DNA of 64,000 bases from Pseudoflavitalea rhizosphaerae (GCF_003991355.1 NZ_RCSU01000001.1:1-64000); one strand, 5' to 3'. Shown: positions 1-9,772, counted from the first letter of the stretch. Notes: generated from the letters alone by a model not told the origin. Translations and numbers: made by a program.

Positions 1-1
1 T

Positions 2-601
2 CCCTGCATCGACAAAGCCATTGGCAATGATATCAAGATGCAGGAAAACACCAATGTGATCTTCCTTACCGGCGCGAACATGGCAGGGAAATCCACTTTG
101 ATGAAATCCATCGGTATAAGTATTTATCTCGCGCATATGGGCTTCCCCATCGCAGCAAAATCCTTTGAATTCTCTGTACGTGAAGGCATGTATTCCTCTA
201 TCAACGTAGCGGACAATATCGGCCTTGGTTACAGCCATTTCTATGCGGAAGTGGTGCGCGTGAAACAAGCTGCCGATGCAGCAGCCAGCGGCAAAAGATT
301 ATTATTAATGTTCGATGAACTGTTCAAAGGCACCAATGTGAAAGATGCTTATGATGGTACGCTGGCAGTAACGGAAGCCTTTGCCGAATACCAGGATTGT
401 TTATTCATTGTAAGCACCCATATCATTGAAGTGGGCGAAGCATTGAAAGAAACGAATAATATCCAGTTCAGGTTCATGCCAACCATCATGGATGGCGCCA
501 GGCCAAGGTATACTTATATTTTGGAAGAAGGCATCACCGAAGACAGGCAGGGCATGATGATCATCCGGAATGAAGGGATATTGGAAATGCTGAAGAACTG
601 A
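2..601 (+). CDS. MutS-like ATPase, C-terminal fragment
   Basis: The reading frame is open from the left edge of the window, so this is the 3' part of a larger gene. The fragment is the MutS ATPase domain (domain V): Walker A GANMAGKST at fragment residues 24-32, a signature stretch DNIGLGYSHF, Walker B LLLMFDELFKGTN with the DE pair, and the STH switch motif. DELFKGTN differs from the DEIGRGT of canonical MutS, which points to the short Bacteroidota MutS-related ATPases rather than the mismatch sensor MutS1 (inference). It ends at TGA 599-601, followed by a hairpin. How much of the N-terminal part exists cannot be seen. Confidence 0.85.
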   Translation, partial: PCIDKAIGNDIKMQENTNVIFLTGANMAGKSTLMKSIGISIYLAHMGFPIAAKSFEFSVREGMYSSINVADNIGLGYSHFYAEVVRVKQAADAAASGKRLLLMFDELFKGTNVKDAYDGTLAVTEAFAEYQDCLFIVSTHIIEVGEALKETNNIQFRFMPTIMDGARPRYTYILEEGITEDRQGMMIIRNEGILEMLKN

Positions 602-615
602 TCTGCCGAAACAAC

Positions 616-646
616 AAAGTGTGTCCTCAATCCGGGGACACACTTT
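616..646. terminator. Hairpin between convergent genes
   Basis: An 11-bp perfect stem, AAAGTGTGTCC paired with GGACACACTTT, with a 9-nt loop, lies between the converging mutS-like gene and the DUF1735 gene. Neither side has a strong U tract. It probably ends transcription from both directions. Confidence 0.6.
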
Positions 647-664
647 GGCATTATAAGATAGGAA

Positions 665-1582
665 TCACGGACGATTACTTACTTTGGTCAATTCAAGGTC
701 CGCAAGGAAACGGACAGTAGCCAGGTTTGGGTTGTTTATGGTAAACTTCAATTTGATATTACCATTGGCATCCCTTGCATTTACACCAGAGGGGTCCAGC
801 ACGCCCCAGTAATTTCGTCTCCCTTGCCCATAGGCATTCACTACAGACAAAATTTTTCCCGCATTGTCAAACGTAATGCGAGGTGTAAAGCTGCCAAATG
901 CTGTTTCATCACTATCATCCAGGAAGGGGAAATAATAGCCCTGGGCAAACTGCGAAAATAGCATTACGGATTGTTCGTCTGTGGTTCTTAACTCAACCAG
1001 ATGACCGAACATTCCCGAGATCAATGGATCTGTGACGGCACTGAAATTACCCCCCATTTTGTAGATCCCATCGAATGGATTCCGGGTTTCGAAGTACACG
1101 AGTATCTCATTTTGTGATCCATCGATAGTGGCAAATTCTTTGTTGGTAGATAGCATTTGAAAGCCCAATGCATAACTATGGCCCTCCAGATTGGAAGGAT
1201 TGCCTGTAATGGTGATATAGCCAGTGCGGCTTCCTTTGGGGATCACCAGGTCCAGACTGCTGACCTTGAAAAGATTGTCTGGCGGCAGTTCCAGGTCAGG
1301 ATCATCGGCTACCAGGTCATCCCTTCTCTGGAGGGTAATGGTGATATCCTCTCTGGCAACGGAGTCTTTCGAGTTGAGGGTTACTGTTAGCAGGCGGACG
1401 GTTGTGTCTTTGTTGCCGGGGAAAAAACTGGTACCACCATCGCTTTCCTGGAAGTAAGCAACATCAAGGAAGCCGATCCCGGAAGAGCCATACTTCTGAT
1501 CGTCCAGGTTCTTATCCTTCAGACAGGAGCTGAAAGTTGCAGCCAGCATTGTTGAGAGGCATACTATTTTGAATGATTTCAT
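665..1582 (-). CDS. DUF1735-type surface lipoprotein of the SusCD locus
   Basis: 305 residues. Signal peptide with lipobox FSSC (Cys20), so a lipoprotein, probably exported to the cell surface. The body has the all-beta DUF1735 (BT_3987-like) arrangement seen in accessory proteins of polysaccharide utilisation loci, followed by a second beta domain from about residue 165. It is the third gene of the leftward susC-susD operon, 29 nt after susD. Family members are taken to be glycan-binding partners of SusC/SusD; the ligand here is unknown. No catalytic motif is visible. Confidence 0.7.
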   Translation of the reverse strand: MKSFKIVCLSTMLAATFSSCLKDKNLDDQKYGSSGIGFLDVAYFQESDGGTSFFPGNKDTTVRLLTVTLNSKDSVAREDITITLQRRDDLVADDPDLELPPDNLFKVSSLDLVIPKGSRTGYITITGNPSNLEGHSYALGFQMLSTNKEFATIDGSQNEILVYFETRNPFDGIYKMGGNFSAVTDPLISGMFGHLVELRTTDEQSVMLFSQFAQGYYFPFLDDSDETAFGSFTPRITFDNAGKILSVVNAYGQGRRNYWGVLDPSGVNARDANGNIKLKFTINNPNLATVRFLADLELTKVSNRP

Positions 1583-1611
1583 GCAAATGTTTTTTTAGGT
1601 TGAACAGTCAA

Positions 1612-3117
1612 CTATTTATCCCAGAATATGGCAGAGGTGAAAGGATCGATATTACCTTCCTTTTCTACATTCTCTGCATTGAAGGAGTATTCCCTTTGCG
1701 GATACAGGAGTCGTAAAGGGATATGTGGCCCTGCTCCGCTCATAACAGACCTGGGAACATCGGGCACGCCTACCCTTCGATAGTCTACCCATGGTTCGAA
1801 ATTATTGAGGCCGATCATGGCCAGGTATTTTTGTTGTATGATCAGTTCTATCTTTTCCTGATCAGTGGTTGCCTGCGACCAATCCACGATGCTATTACCT
1901 GAAGCCAGGTATTCATTGGCAGCGGTGATAGCAGCTGCTTCATTGCCTCCTGCATTAAGCCAGATAAACGATTCGGTCACTGCCTTCCTGTATGCTTCCT
2001 CAGCATTCCCGGTTAGCCATCCGCGTTGTATGGCCTCGGCCTGCAGGAAAAGACTTTCCACGGAAGTGAACCACCATTGGCTTTGGGAAGGTCCTTTTGC
2101 AAATGCGGGGCCGCCTACACCCGATGTGGCAGATGCACTGGGGCGGCTGGCAGAGCCATCGCCAAGATCATACCCCCTGTACAATTCACCACCAACAGGA
2201 CTTGTTGCTGCTGCAAATACATATTCCAAACGTACGTCGTCATTATCCCTGAAAAGCCCCAGGATATAATTGTTCGCGCGATTGTAATTATCAGCAGGGC
2301 CATTGTTCACATTGAGCACATAGGTGTCATAAAATGGGCTTTGCTTGTTCACATCCTGAACATATCCCGGATTGACAGAAACAGTTTCTTTGGAACCGAT
2401 CAATCCAGCTCCATCATTCAATATCTTGTTGATCTCTCCGCTTACATCCATACCTGTTTCACTGAGGTGGATCAGTATCTTCAGTCTTTGCGTGTTCACT
2501 AGTTTTCTCCAGGCATTCGGATCACCATGGAACATCACATCTGCCTCCTCAATCCTGTCGTTTCCTTCGGCAGTGACAGTTTTGAGGATAGCGGAAGCTG
2601 TATCCAGTTGTTTCAGCAAATCCTGGTAAATGATTTCTCCTTTATCATAAGCAGGTTGAAGATGATTCACCAGGTCAAATGCCTGGAAGTATGGAACATT
2701 ATTATATTGATCCACCAGGTACATGAAACCGGAGGTTTTCAACAACTTGGCTATTGCCACATAGAACGGTTGTTCCAGCGCTTTGGCTTTTTGTTCCATC
2801 ACATGGTTATCATAGAGGACCTGGTACCAGCTGCCCCATTGTGTACGTTCAAATGAAGAGGTGATGCGGTATCCGTCCTGATCTATATTCACGCCATAAG
2901 CTCCGGACTTTACCCAATACCCCATCCAGTGAGCAGAATAATTGTATGCCACGGCTGTTCTGGTAGCGAAAGCGTTTTGTATTCTTGAGAGCAACATATC
3001 GGGTTTCATCAGATCTTCCGTTGGCAGGTTCGGGTTCTTGTTTATATCGAGCATTTTTGTACAGGCTGCTGTCCCCAGCAACAGTATCAGAAAAGATCCA
3101 TGTATGACTTTTTTCAT
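1612..3117 (-). CDS. SusD/RagB-family nutrient-binding lipoprotein
   Basis: 501 residues with lipobox GTAAC (Cys19). The helical SusD fold of the SusD-like_2 group is indicated by the start CTKMLDINKNPNLPTEDL, the middle segment FMYLVDQYNNVPYFQAF and the C-terminal EPWVDYRRVGVPD. SusD proteins form the lid over the SusC barrel and capture the substrate at the cell surface. It starts 24 nt after susC and is co-transcribed with it. The divergent neighbour is an alpha-L-fucosidase, so a fucose-containing glycan is a reasonable guess for the substrate, not a demonstrated one. Confidence 0.9.
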   Translation of the reverse strand: MKKVIHGSFLILLLGTAACTKMLDINKNPNLPTEDLMKPDMLLSRIQNAFATRTAVAYNYSAHWMGYWVKSGAYGVNIDQDGYRITSSFERTQWGSWYQVLYDNHVMEQKAKALEQPFYVAIAKLLKTSGFMYLVDQYNNVPYFQAFDLVNHLQPAYDKGEIIYQDLLKQLDTASAILKTVTAEGNDRIEEADVMFHGDPNAWRKLVNTQRLKILIHLSETGMDVSGEINKILNDGAGLIGSKETVSVNPGYVQDVNKQSPFYDTYVLNVNNGPADNYNRANNYILGLFRDNDDVRLEYVFAAATSPVGGELYRGYDLGDGSASRPSASATSGVGGPAFAKGPSQSQWWFTSVESLFLQAEAIQRGWLTGNAEEAYRKAVTESFIWLNAGGNEAAAITAANEYLASGNSIVDWSQATTDQEKIELIIQQKYLAMIGLNNFEPWVDYRRVGVPDVPRSVMSGAGPHIPLRLLYPQREYSFNAENVEKEGNIDPFTSAIFWDK

Positions 3118-3141
3118 TTTTTCACATTTTATGAATCAGCA

Positions 3142-6141
3142 TTAGAAAGTAACGGTCAGGTTGGCTCCGAAAAGTCTTGTGGGAGGCGTGATCTGGGAAT
3201 CGTTGAATCCCGTCAGGTTGGCGTTGAACAATGCGTTGGTGGAACTGAAATCGGGGTCGGTGTACTGGTTGCTTGCGGGCAGCCAGAGCGCCAGGTTCCG
3301 TGCATTGAGTGTGATGGTGGCGGCCTTTACAACTTTCAGGGGAGCCAGCCATCTGGCAGGCAGGTTGTACCCGAGACTCACTTCACGGACCCTCCAGGAA
3401 GCTGCGCTGGTAAGAAAATTCGATGACACATCACTGAAAGTATTGGTATAGAAATCGGTCACATCATGAAGTACACGATCCCTGTTCACTACCATTTTTC
3501 CGGTGCCATCATCGTATACTGAATTGGGAAACACGAAAGGATTTCTGTGATTCACTGCTGAAGCTGCGGAAACACCTGTCCACGCCATATCAGGACCGAT
3601 GCCATTGAATGTATAATGACCCGTCTTGAATTCCAGGGTGGCAGTCAGGCTCAATCCTCTCCAGCTAATCTCCGGATTGAATCCCAGTATCCAGAGCGGG
3701 GCTGTTCTTCCATATACTTTATTCACAGGATCAACTGACGGTAAGCCAGTTTCATCTACAATCACGCGTCCCTGGTCATCACGCACATAATCTATAGCCA
3801 TCCATACGAATGCAGGCTGGCCGGCAATCGCAAAGTTGGATGCGATGCTCCAGCCACCGATACCCAGCCTGTCGAGATTTCTATAGATACTATGGATCTT
3901 GCTATCGTTATAAGAGGCGTTGGCTTTGAAGTTGACGGTTACATCACCAAGATTAACAAGCGGCGTCAGCTTAAGATCGAACTCCATACCACGGTTCACG
4001 AAAGAAGCAGCATTCAGGAAGTAGCTTCCAAATCCTGTTGGGTCAGTAACACTGATGGGAATGATCTGATCCGTATTGTTCTGGTGGTAGAATGCAGCTT
4101 CAATATTTACCCTGTTATTGAAAAACCCGATCTCCAGACCAATTTCCTTGCTGTTGATGAACTCAGGTTTCAGTTGCGGATCGTATGCTACTTCGTCTGC
4201 AGTATATCCGATCACACCTCCGTAGGGAAAACCCATGGTCTGGTTCTGCTCGTAAACAGCGGCCAGTGAATAAGGATTCACATCGGAGTTACCGGTCTTC
4301 TGGATATTACCCCGCAATTTCAAATAAGAAATGGTCTTGCTTTCCTTCAGTGGCGTGATCACATCACTCAATACAAAAGAAGTGCTGACACCGGGATAGA
4401 AGAAGGAATTGTTGTTGTTGGCAAGAACGGAAGTCCAGTCATTACGTCCTGTGAATTCGATATTCGCCCATCCTTTATATGAAAGACCTGCAGTTGCATA
4501 CACGCCAAAAGTCCTGGAACGAAGCAGTTCATTATTCCCGCTCAATTCACCCAGGCGGCTACCTACATTGTATAGACCGGGGATGATCAGGTTGGCCGCA
4601 CCCACACTGGCTTCCTTACGGTCCGATTGCCTGAAATACTGACCGGCAATGGCTGATACCTTAAAGTTGCCGTAACTTTTATTGAATTGCAAATTCAACT
4701 CGGACGACAAACGGCTCTTCCTGTAATTTGTTTCTCTTGTAGAAACCGGCACAGTTACAAATCCCCTGCTCTCTCCGAAAGGACTGGCCAGCTCTCCCTT
4801 CGAGATGCTTTGTACATTGCCGCTCGTAAGGCTCAACGCCGCGCGGTATACCACATTCAAGTATGGCAGTGGCTTCAGACCCAGTTCGATATTCGTAAGC
4901 AGATCATCAACCTTGCCCGCCTGCCTCCAGTTGTCCAGGGCAAAATAAGGGTTCAGGCCATAATCGTTGAAGTAGTTATTGAATTTGGAAAACTGATCAT
5001 TTTCGAAATCTTTGAACTTCGTGATGGGAATATGCGCGGGCGTATTGTAGATAAGGTTCATCAGGCCGCTATTCAACCCGGCATTCCTGTATGTAATGTG
5101 ATAGAAATTCATCCTGTCCGGATCAAAGGCATCATAATTCTGTTGAATGTAATTAGTATTAAAGGATGCCTTGAATATGCCATAATCCCTGGCAGTATTC
5201 AGCCTCACGCCAGTTCGCCTGTTCTTGTCTCCCGGTACAACACTTGTCATTTTTGCGTCCTGGAAACTCAACAGGAAGTCCTTTGCAGAAATACTCACAT
5301 TCGATTGAAAGATCGTTCCGGTATTCCAGAATTTTTTTCTTTCGTCAGTTGGACTGTAAACAACTGATTGTTTACTACCATCTGGCAAGGTCGGCCCTAA
5401 CTGCCTGGTGCTGCCATCATAAGCAGGCCCCCATGACCAGTTCTCTTTGGGCAGGTAAGAGCCATAAGCGCCGCTACCAAATTCAGTTTGCAGAACCGGA
5501 TAAAAAGACACTCTTTCCATCTGTGCAGTCTGGCTCACAATTATGGAAGGTTTACCATCACGGCCTGCTTTTTTGGTAGTAACCACGATAACACCATTAC
5601 GGGCATCAGGGCCATACAATCCGGCACTGGCAGCGCCTTTCAGAATGTTCACATCCTGAATATCGTTTGGGTTGATGGAATTGAGATAGTCGATGGGAGT
5701 TGGAATTCCATCCAGCAGCAGCATTGGATTGTTGTTTCCCATCAGTGAACGGATGCCCCGCAGGTTGATGCGAACATTGGCAAAAATTCCATTGTTCAAC
5801 GTAGTGATGTTGAGGCCGGACACTTTGCCCTGTAATCCATTTGCCACATTCACCGGGCTGCTGCGGTTGATTTCCGAAGCAATCACTTTTGCTGTTGAAT
5901 AACCCAGCTCTTTCCGCTGACGCTGGATTCCCAACGCAGTAACCACTACTTCCTGCAATTGATCATTGGTTGCAGGTTCAAGTGTAACCAATATGTCCCC
6001 GGAAACAAGAACAATCTTGGTTTTAAATCCCGTTGCAGAAATTACCAAACTGTCATTTGCTGTAGCTGAGATGGAGAAGTAGCCATTGTTATCAGCAGAA
6101 ACAGACTTGGAACTCCCCTTTACGTTCACGGTAGCAAACAT
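3142..6141 (-). CDS. SusC/RagA TonB-dependent outer-membrane transporter, leader frameshifted
   Basis: 999 residues from the first in-frame ATG. The beginning is the C-terminal part of a carboxypeptidase-regulatory-like domain (VSADNNGYFSISA, LVISATGFKTKIVLVSG). The plug follows, with motifs GLQGKVSGLNI and DVNILKGAASAGLYG, then the beta barrel ending in FGANLTVTF. This is the import channel paired with the following SusD. The ATG at 6141 falls inside the N-terminal domain and gives no signal peptide. The codons before it, in frame, read PVSGVIRDNKGEPV, the usual family sequence, so the true start is upstream but in another frame (see the next entry). As read, the protein cannot be exported. 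Confidence 0.85.
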   Translation of the reverse strand: MFATVNVKGSSKSVSADNNGYFSISATANDSLVISATGFKTKIVLVSGDILVTLEPATNDQLQEVVVTALGIQRQRKELGYSTAKVIASEINRSSPVNVANGLQGKVSGLNITTLNNGIFANVRINLRGIRSLMGNNNPMLLLDGIPTPIDYLNSINPNDIQDVNILKGAASAGLYGPDARNGVIVVTTKKAGRDGKPSIIVSQTAQMERVSFYPVLQTEFGSGAYGSYLPKENWSWGPAYDGSTRQLGPTLPDGSKQSVVYSPTDERKKFWNTGTIFQSNVSISAKDFLLSFQDAKMTSVVPGDKNRRTGVRLNTARDYGIFKASFNTNYIQQNYDAFDPDRMNFYHITYRNAGLNSGLMNLIYNTPAHIPITKFKDFENDQFSKFNNYFNDYGLNPYFALDNWRQAGKVDDLLTNIELGLKPLPYLNVVYRAALSLTSGNVQSISKGELASPFGESRGFVTVPVSTRETNYRKSRLSSELNLQFNKSYGNFKVSAIAGQYFRQSDRKEASVGAANLIIPGLYNVGSRLGELSGNNELLRSRTFGVYATAGLSYKGWANIEFTGRNDWTSVLANNNNSFFYPGVSTSFVLSDVITPLKESKTISYLKLRGNIQKTGNSDVNPYSLAAVYEQNQTMGFPYGGVIGYTADEVAYDPQLKPEFINSKEIGLEIGFFNNRVNIEAAFYHQNNTDQIIPISVTDPTGFGSYFLNAASFVNRGMEFDLKLTPLVNLGDVTVNFKANASYNDSKIHSIYRNLDRLGIGGWSIASNFAIAGQPAFVWMAIDYVRDDQGRVIVDETGLPSVDPVNKVYGRTAPLWILGFNPEISWRGLSLTATLEFKTGHYTFNGIGPDMAWTGVSAASAVNHRNPFVFPNSVYDDGTGKMVVNRDRVLHDVTDFYTNTFSDVSSNFLTSAASWRVREVSLGYNLPARWLAPLKVVKAATITLNARNLALWLPASNQYTDPDFSSTNALFNANLTGFNDSQITPPTRLFGANLTVTF

Positions 6142-6248
6142 GACCGGCTCCCCCTTGTTGTCTCGGATAACGCCGGAGACGGGGGTCTGCCGGGCATGTA
6201 ACCATAGTAACTGTGCAGCACTAAGATTAGAATAAGCAGTTTTCTCAT
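6142..6248 (-). pseudogene. Frameshifted signal-peptide region of susC
   Basis: An ATG at 6248 opens MRKLLILILVL, a good signal peptide start, but it is 107 nt from the ATG at 6141, one base short of keeping frame. In the susC frame the same DNA reads AAQLLWLHARQTPVSG, which would naturally follow MRKLLILILVL. A single missing base near 6215-6225 explains both halves. It may be a real null mutation, a phase-variable state or a base-calling error. Confidence 0.65.
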
Positions 6249-6621
6249 GATTAGAATTGAGTTGGTGACAAATGATAACAAGACAACCACACAGGAAGCA
6301 GAATATCGGATTGCCTGATCAAAAGCTATTATCCAACTACGAGCTGCCCGATTTCAATAACAGGAATACATAAAGAAAAGCAGCGCAAACCCTAGACCTT
6401 ACAATCGCTGAAACCCTTTCCCATCAAGGCTTATCAGTCGATATCATTAATTGTTCCAGCCTATTTTCCCGATGAAATCACTTTAATCGCCGATGAACGG
6501 TTCACGGCAATTCCAGCGGGCTGATCCATGCCAATAACACTGAATCATTCACCAATAAAGAGCAATCACGCAGCACTTATTTTTCTTCTCTTGGCGGTTT
6601 GAACAAAGTACCTTTAGCCGT
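6249..6621. other. Divergent intergenic region, no gene seen
   Basis: About 370 bp between the susC leader (leftward) and the fucosidase gene (rightward). It should hold both promoters, but I could not find a confident TTG/TAnnTTTG pair. A TACCTTTA sequence at 6610-6617, just before the fucosidase start, is the closest match. No open frame, RNA gene or strong hairpin was recognised. Confidence 0.4.
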
Positions 6622-8406
6622 ATGAAAAGATTGCCGTTAGTGCCCGTACTCCTGCTGTTCTGTTGCACCTCTGCACTGTGCCAAACCATGGATGAAATGT
6701 GGGATGACCGCTCCAACGGAAAAGAACACCCGAATATTAAATGGTTCAAAGACGCCAAATTCGGAATGTTCATTCACTGGGGCCTGTATTCAAAACTCGG
6801 CGGCGAATGGAAGGGAAAGAAATACTATGGCAGCGGCGAGTGGATCATGAGCCAGGGAAAGATCCCTGTGAAAGAATATGAACAGGTGGCGGCAGAATTC
6901 AATCCCATCGGTTTCAATGCGGATGAATGGGCGCAACTGGCGGCCGATGCAGGCATGAAATATATGGTGATCACCGCCAAACATCATGAAGGCTTTTCCA
7001 TGTACGATTCAAAAGTGACCAGCTTTGATATGGTTGACGCCACGCCATATGGTAAAGACCCGATGAAACCCTTGTCTGAAGCCACGCGCAAACGCGGTAT
7101 ACGATTTGGGTTTTATTATTCACAGTTCCAGGACTGGTATGAGCCAAATGGCGGCAAAAACAGCTGGGATTTTGACGAAACAAAAAAGAACTATCAACTT
7201 TATTACCAGCAGAAAGCCATTCCACAGATCAAAGAATTACTCACGCAATACGGCCCGCTCGGCATCCTATGGTTCGATACGCCGGGAGGTATGACTAAAG
7301 AACAAACGCAAACCTTTATCGATTCACTTCGGTTACTCCAGCCCGGTTGTTTGTTCAGCAGCCGCGTAGGACATGGCCTGGGTGATTACAAGGACCTTGG
7401 TGACTCCGAGATCCCGCCTACCCCACTGCGCGGCGCCTGGGAATCTTTGTACACGCATAACGATTCATGGGGCTATATTCAACATGATCTCAATTTCAAA
7501 ACGCCTGAAGCGCTCATTCAACTGCTGGCGCAGGTGGCTTCCCGTGGAGGCAACCTCCTGCTCAATGTTGGCCCCGATGGTGATGGCCGCATTCCTGATT
7601 ACAGTATTAAATTTCTCCGCGAAACAGGCAACTGGCTGAGGGCAAACGGAGCATCCATTTACGGCACCAGCTCCGGTCGTATCCCCGACCAGCCCTGGGG
7701 TGTAAGTACCTCCGCTCCCGGCAAACAATTCCTGCATGTGCTGAAGATGCCTGCAGATCATCAGTTGCTGGTGCCGCTGCAAAAAAACGTTAGCGTTTCC
7801 AAACTGTATTTGCTGAGAAATAAACAGGCGCTGAAGTTTACAGCACACGGGAATGATATCCATATTCAGCTTCCATCCAATCTTCCTGCTTCCGCCAACC
7901 ACGTAGTGGTAATGGAATACAAAGGATCATTACCGGACTATGATCTGAAAGTTCCGGTAACAGTATCTCCGCAATTCAGCCAAAACAATATTGAAGCAGT
8001 GCACGCGGCCTTGCAGGGAAATGGACAGATCAGGAGTGTTACTTACAGTCATTATTACGGCGACTGGAAGCATACTACCTGCATCACTGATATCAAGGAC
8101 AGTACAGATGAGATCCGTTTCAACCTGCGCATCACTGCTCCCGGAGATTACAGGGTGATCATGGAATATGCCTGCGAACCTGCCTCCGCCAAACAGGAGG
8201 GCATTCTTTTTTTCAATGACCAACCGATGTATTTCAGAACGCTGAAAACCGGCAGCTTTGAAAAAACTGCGCCGTTGTTATTCATCAAACAGGTGGCAGG
8301 CATCGTGCGTACAAAAGCAGGACTGGCGGAGATCCGTATCCGGCCTGCATTCAATGGAAAGGAATTGTTCAAATTGAAATCTGTGATCATAGAGCCGGTG
8401 AAATAA
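6622..8406 (+). CDS. Alpha-L-fucosidase, glycoside hydrolase family 29
   Basis: 594 residues with a signal peptide ending near ALCQ (residue 21), so periplasmic or secreted. Catalytic domain: FGMFIHWG at 47-54, HHEGFSMYDS from 121, and GILWFDTPGG with D219 in the position of the GH29 nucleophile. A C-terminal beta region of about 240 residues follows. GH29 enzymes release alpha-linked L-fucose with retention of configuration. The gene diverges from the susC/susD/DUF1735 operon and is followed by a clear terminator, so it is a single unit. The pairing suggests a small fucose-targeting locus; no fucose catabolic genes lie in this window. Confidence 0.93.
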   Translation: MKRLPLVPVLLLFCCTSALCQTMDEMWDDRSNGKEHPNIKWFKDAKFGMFIHWGLYSKLGGEWKGKKYYGSGEWIMSQGKIPVKEYEQVAAEFNPIGFNADEWAQLAADAGMKYMVITAKHHEGFSMYDSKVTSFDMVDATPYGKDPMKPLSEATRKRGIRFGFYYSQFQDWYEPNGGKNSWDFDETKKNYQLYYQQKAIPQIKELLTQYGPLGILWFDTPGGMTKEQTQTFIDSLRLLQPGCLFSSRVGHGLGDYKDLGDSEIPPTPLRGAWESLYTHNDSWGYIQHDLNFKTPEALIQLLAQVASRGGNLLLNVGPDGDGRIPDYSIKFLRETGNWLRANGASIYGTSSGRIPDQPWGVSTSAPGKQFLHVLKMPADHQLLVPLQKNVSVSKLYLLRNKQALKFTAHGNDIHIQLPSNLPASANHVVVMEYKGSLPDYDLKVPVTVSPQFSQNNIEAVHAALQGNGQIRSVTYSHYYGDWKHTTCITDIKDSTDEIRFNLRITAPGDYRVIMEYACEPASAKQEGILFFNDQPMYFRTLKTGSFEKTAPLLFIKQVAGIVRTKAGLAEIRIRPAFNGKELFKLKSVIIEPVK

Positions 8407-8424
8407 TGCAATACAAACTGGCAG

Positions 8425-8453
8425 GGCGTGTATCGGAAGATGCACGCCTTTTT
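8425..8453 (+). terminator. Rho-independent terminator of the fucosidase gene
   Basis: Stem GGCGTGTAT with ATGCACGCC (outer six pairs GC-rich, inner pairs with wobble) and loop CGGAAG, followed directly by TTTTTGTTG. It lies 18 nt after the fucosidase stop. Confidence 0.75.
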
Positions 8454-8509
8454 GTTGTACCTTACAATGCAGAAAAAAGGTTCCTCCATCAGGCTCAAAT
8501 CGAAAACCC

Positions 8510-9040
8510 ATGAATTTTTCTATTCAGCCAATTCTCGAAAACGATACAGTGAAACTACTCCCATTGCAGCCTTCAGATTTCGAAGCGCTTTATCAAACTG
8601 CTTCCGATCCGAAGATCTGGGAGCAGCATCCTACCCCTGATCGCTGGAAGCGCGAAGTATTCAGCAAGTTCTTCGAAGGCGCAGTAGAGAGCAAGGGAGC
8701 CTTCATTATCATCGATAAGAAAACCGGCGAATATGCAGGCAGTACACGCTTTTATGGGTATGATGAAACAGACAGCAGCATCAGGATCGGTTATACATTT
8801 TATGCCACTAAATACTGGGGCACAGGCTTCATCCCGATGGTGAAGAAACTGATGATGGACTACATTTTTCAATTTGCAGACAATCTATACCTGGAGGTGG
8901 GCGCTTCCAATATCCGCTCACAAATTGCAGTCCTCAGACTAGGAACGAAAAAGATAAAAGAAGAAATGATATCTTACTATGGCGAAGAACCGAAATTGAA
9001 TTTTATATATGGTATCACGAAGGCGGAATATCAACCATAA
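8510..9040 (+). CDS. GNAT N-acetyltransferase, RimJ/RimL type
   Basis: 176 residues. The fold of the Acetyltransf_3 family is visible: N-terminal VKLLPLQPSDFEALYQTASDPKIWEQHP, the central strand IGYTFYATKYWGTGF that precedes the acetyl-CoA loop, and the late helix ASNIRSQIAVLRLGTKK corresponding to the N-x-x-S-x-x-x-x-x-x-LG motif. Close relatives acetylate protein N-termini or small molecules; the substrate cannot be told. It is a single gene between terminators, convergent with the lipocalin-like gene. Confidence 0.85.
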   Translation: MNFSIQPILENDTVKLLPLQPSDFEALYQTASDPKIWEQHPTPDRWKREVFSKFFEGAVESKGAFIIIDKKTGEYAGSTRFYGYDETDSSIRIGYTFYATKYWGTGFIPMVKKLMMDYIFQFADNLYLEVGASNIRSQIAVLRLGTKKIKEEMISYYGEEPKLNFIYGITKAEYQP

Positions 9041-9065
9041 CTTGTGATCTGCCATTGGCACAATG

Positions 9066-9089
9066 AGAGCGCTTCCGGTGAAGCGCTCT
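9066..9089. terminator. Hairpin between convergent genes
   Basis: Perfect 9-bp stem AGAGCGCTT / AAGCGCTCT with a 6-nt loop, between the converging GNAT and lipocalin-like genes. No U tract on the plus strand; probably a shared, weak terminator. Confidence 0.5.
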
Positions 9090-9112
9090 GAAAAAATGTA
9101 AAAAGAGAAAAT

Positions 9113-9586
9113 CTATTTCAGTTTGTAAACGGCCGTGACATTGTGTTTCCCTTTGCCAGATGTAAACGTGGTAGTAACTACCATCTTGTTTCCGGAAACT
9201 TCTTTCACCGTCATCGTCTGCGGCTTATCTGTGTCATGGTGTTTCACCGTAAGTTGTTTGGTTCCGGCATTGTACTTCCAGTTGCCTGATTCGGTAACAG
9301 TTTCCTCTTCTTCATCGCATTTACTGGCGCCTTCATGCTTCATGACAGTACCGCCGGTCTTGTACATTTCAGCATCATCCTTTTCACAATCTTCCAGCAT
9401 CACCCTGATATCGGTATCTGCCTTTCCATCCATATTGAGATCGATGGCCGGTGAAACAACGGATGATTCAAGTATCCAGTATTTGTCTGCAAAAGGCGCT
9501 TTCTGATCAGCAGGGATAGTGAATGCGGTGGCGATGGAAGCGCTGATGAGAATGGTCAGCGCCAGGAATGTTTGACTTGTTTTCAT
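9113..9586 (-). CDS. Lipocalin-like exported protein
   Basis: 157 residues with a signal peptide (MKTSQTFLALTILISASIATA). The mature part alternates short strands and acidic turns: KYWILESSVVSPAIDLNMDGKADTDI, then SGNWKYNAGTKQLTVKH, then a run of beta strands ending VTAVYKLK. This is the pattern of the small lipocalin-like proteins common in Bacteroidota. The stretch DLNMDGKADTD resembles a calcium-binding D-x-N-x-D-G loop. Function unknown; no operon partner. Confidence 0.6.
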   Translation of the reverse strand: MKTSQTFLALTILISASIATAFTIPADQKAPFADKYWILESSVVSPAIDLNMDGKADTDIRVMLEDCEKDDAEMYKTGGTVMKHEGASKCDEEEETVTESGNWKYNAGTKQLTVKHHDTDKPQTMTVKEVSGNKMVVTTTFTSGKGKHNVTAVYKLK

Positions 9587-9759
9587 GGGTCAATGATAGA
9601 AAAAACCAGAGCAATTGCAACGGGCCGTTCGATAAATATTCAAATTCTGGCGACGAATTGCAGAAATACCGGTACGGATTACCTGATATCCATCATGAAT
9701 TTTTCAGGGGCCGCTGTCAGAACGGGAATACTGCAGGATATTTTTCTTTCCTGAATACC

Positions 9760-9767
9760 TACATTTG
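9760..9767 (+). promoter_or_regulatory. Bacteroidota -7 box TACATTTG
   Basis: A perfect TAnnTTTG box lies only five bases before the ATG at 9773, so the transcript would begin at or very near the start codon. No good TTG was found 19-21 bp further upstream. Confidence 0.4.
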
Positions 9768-9772
9768 CTGCC

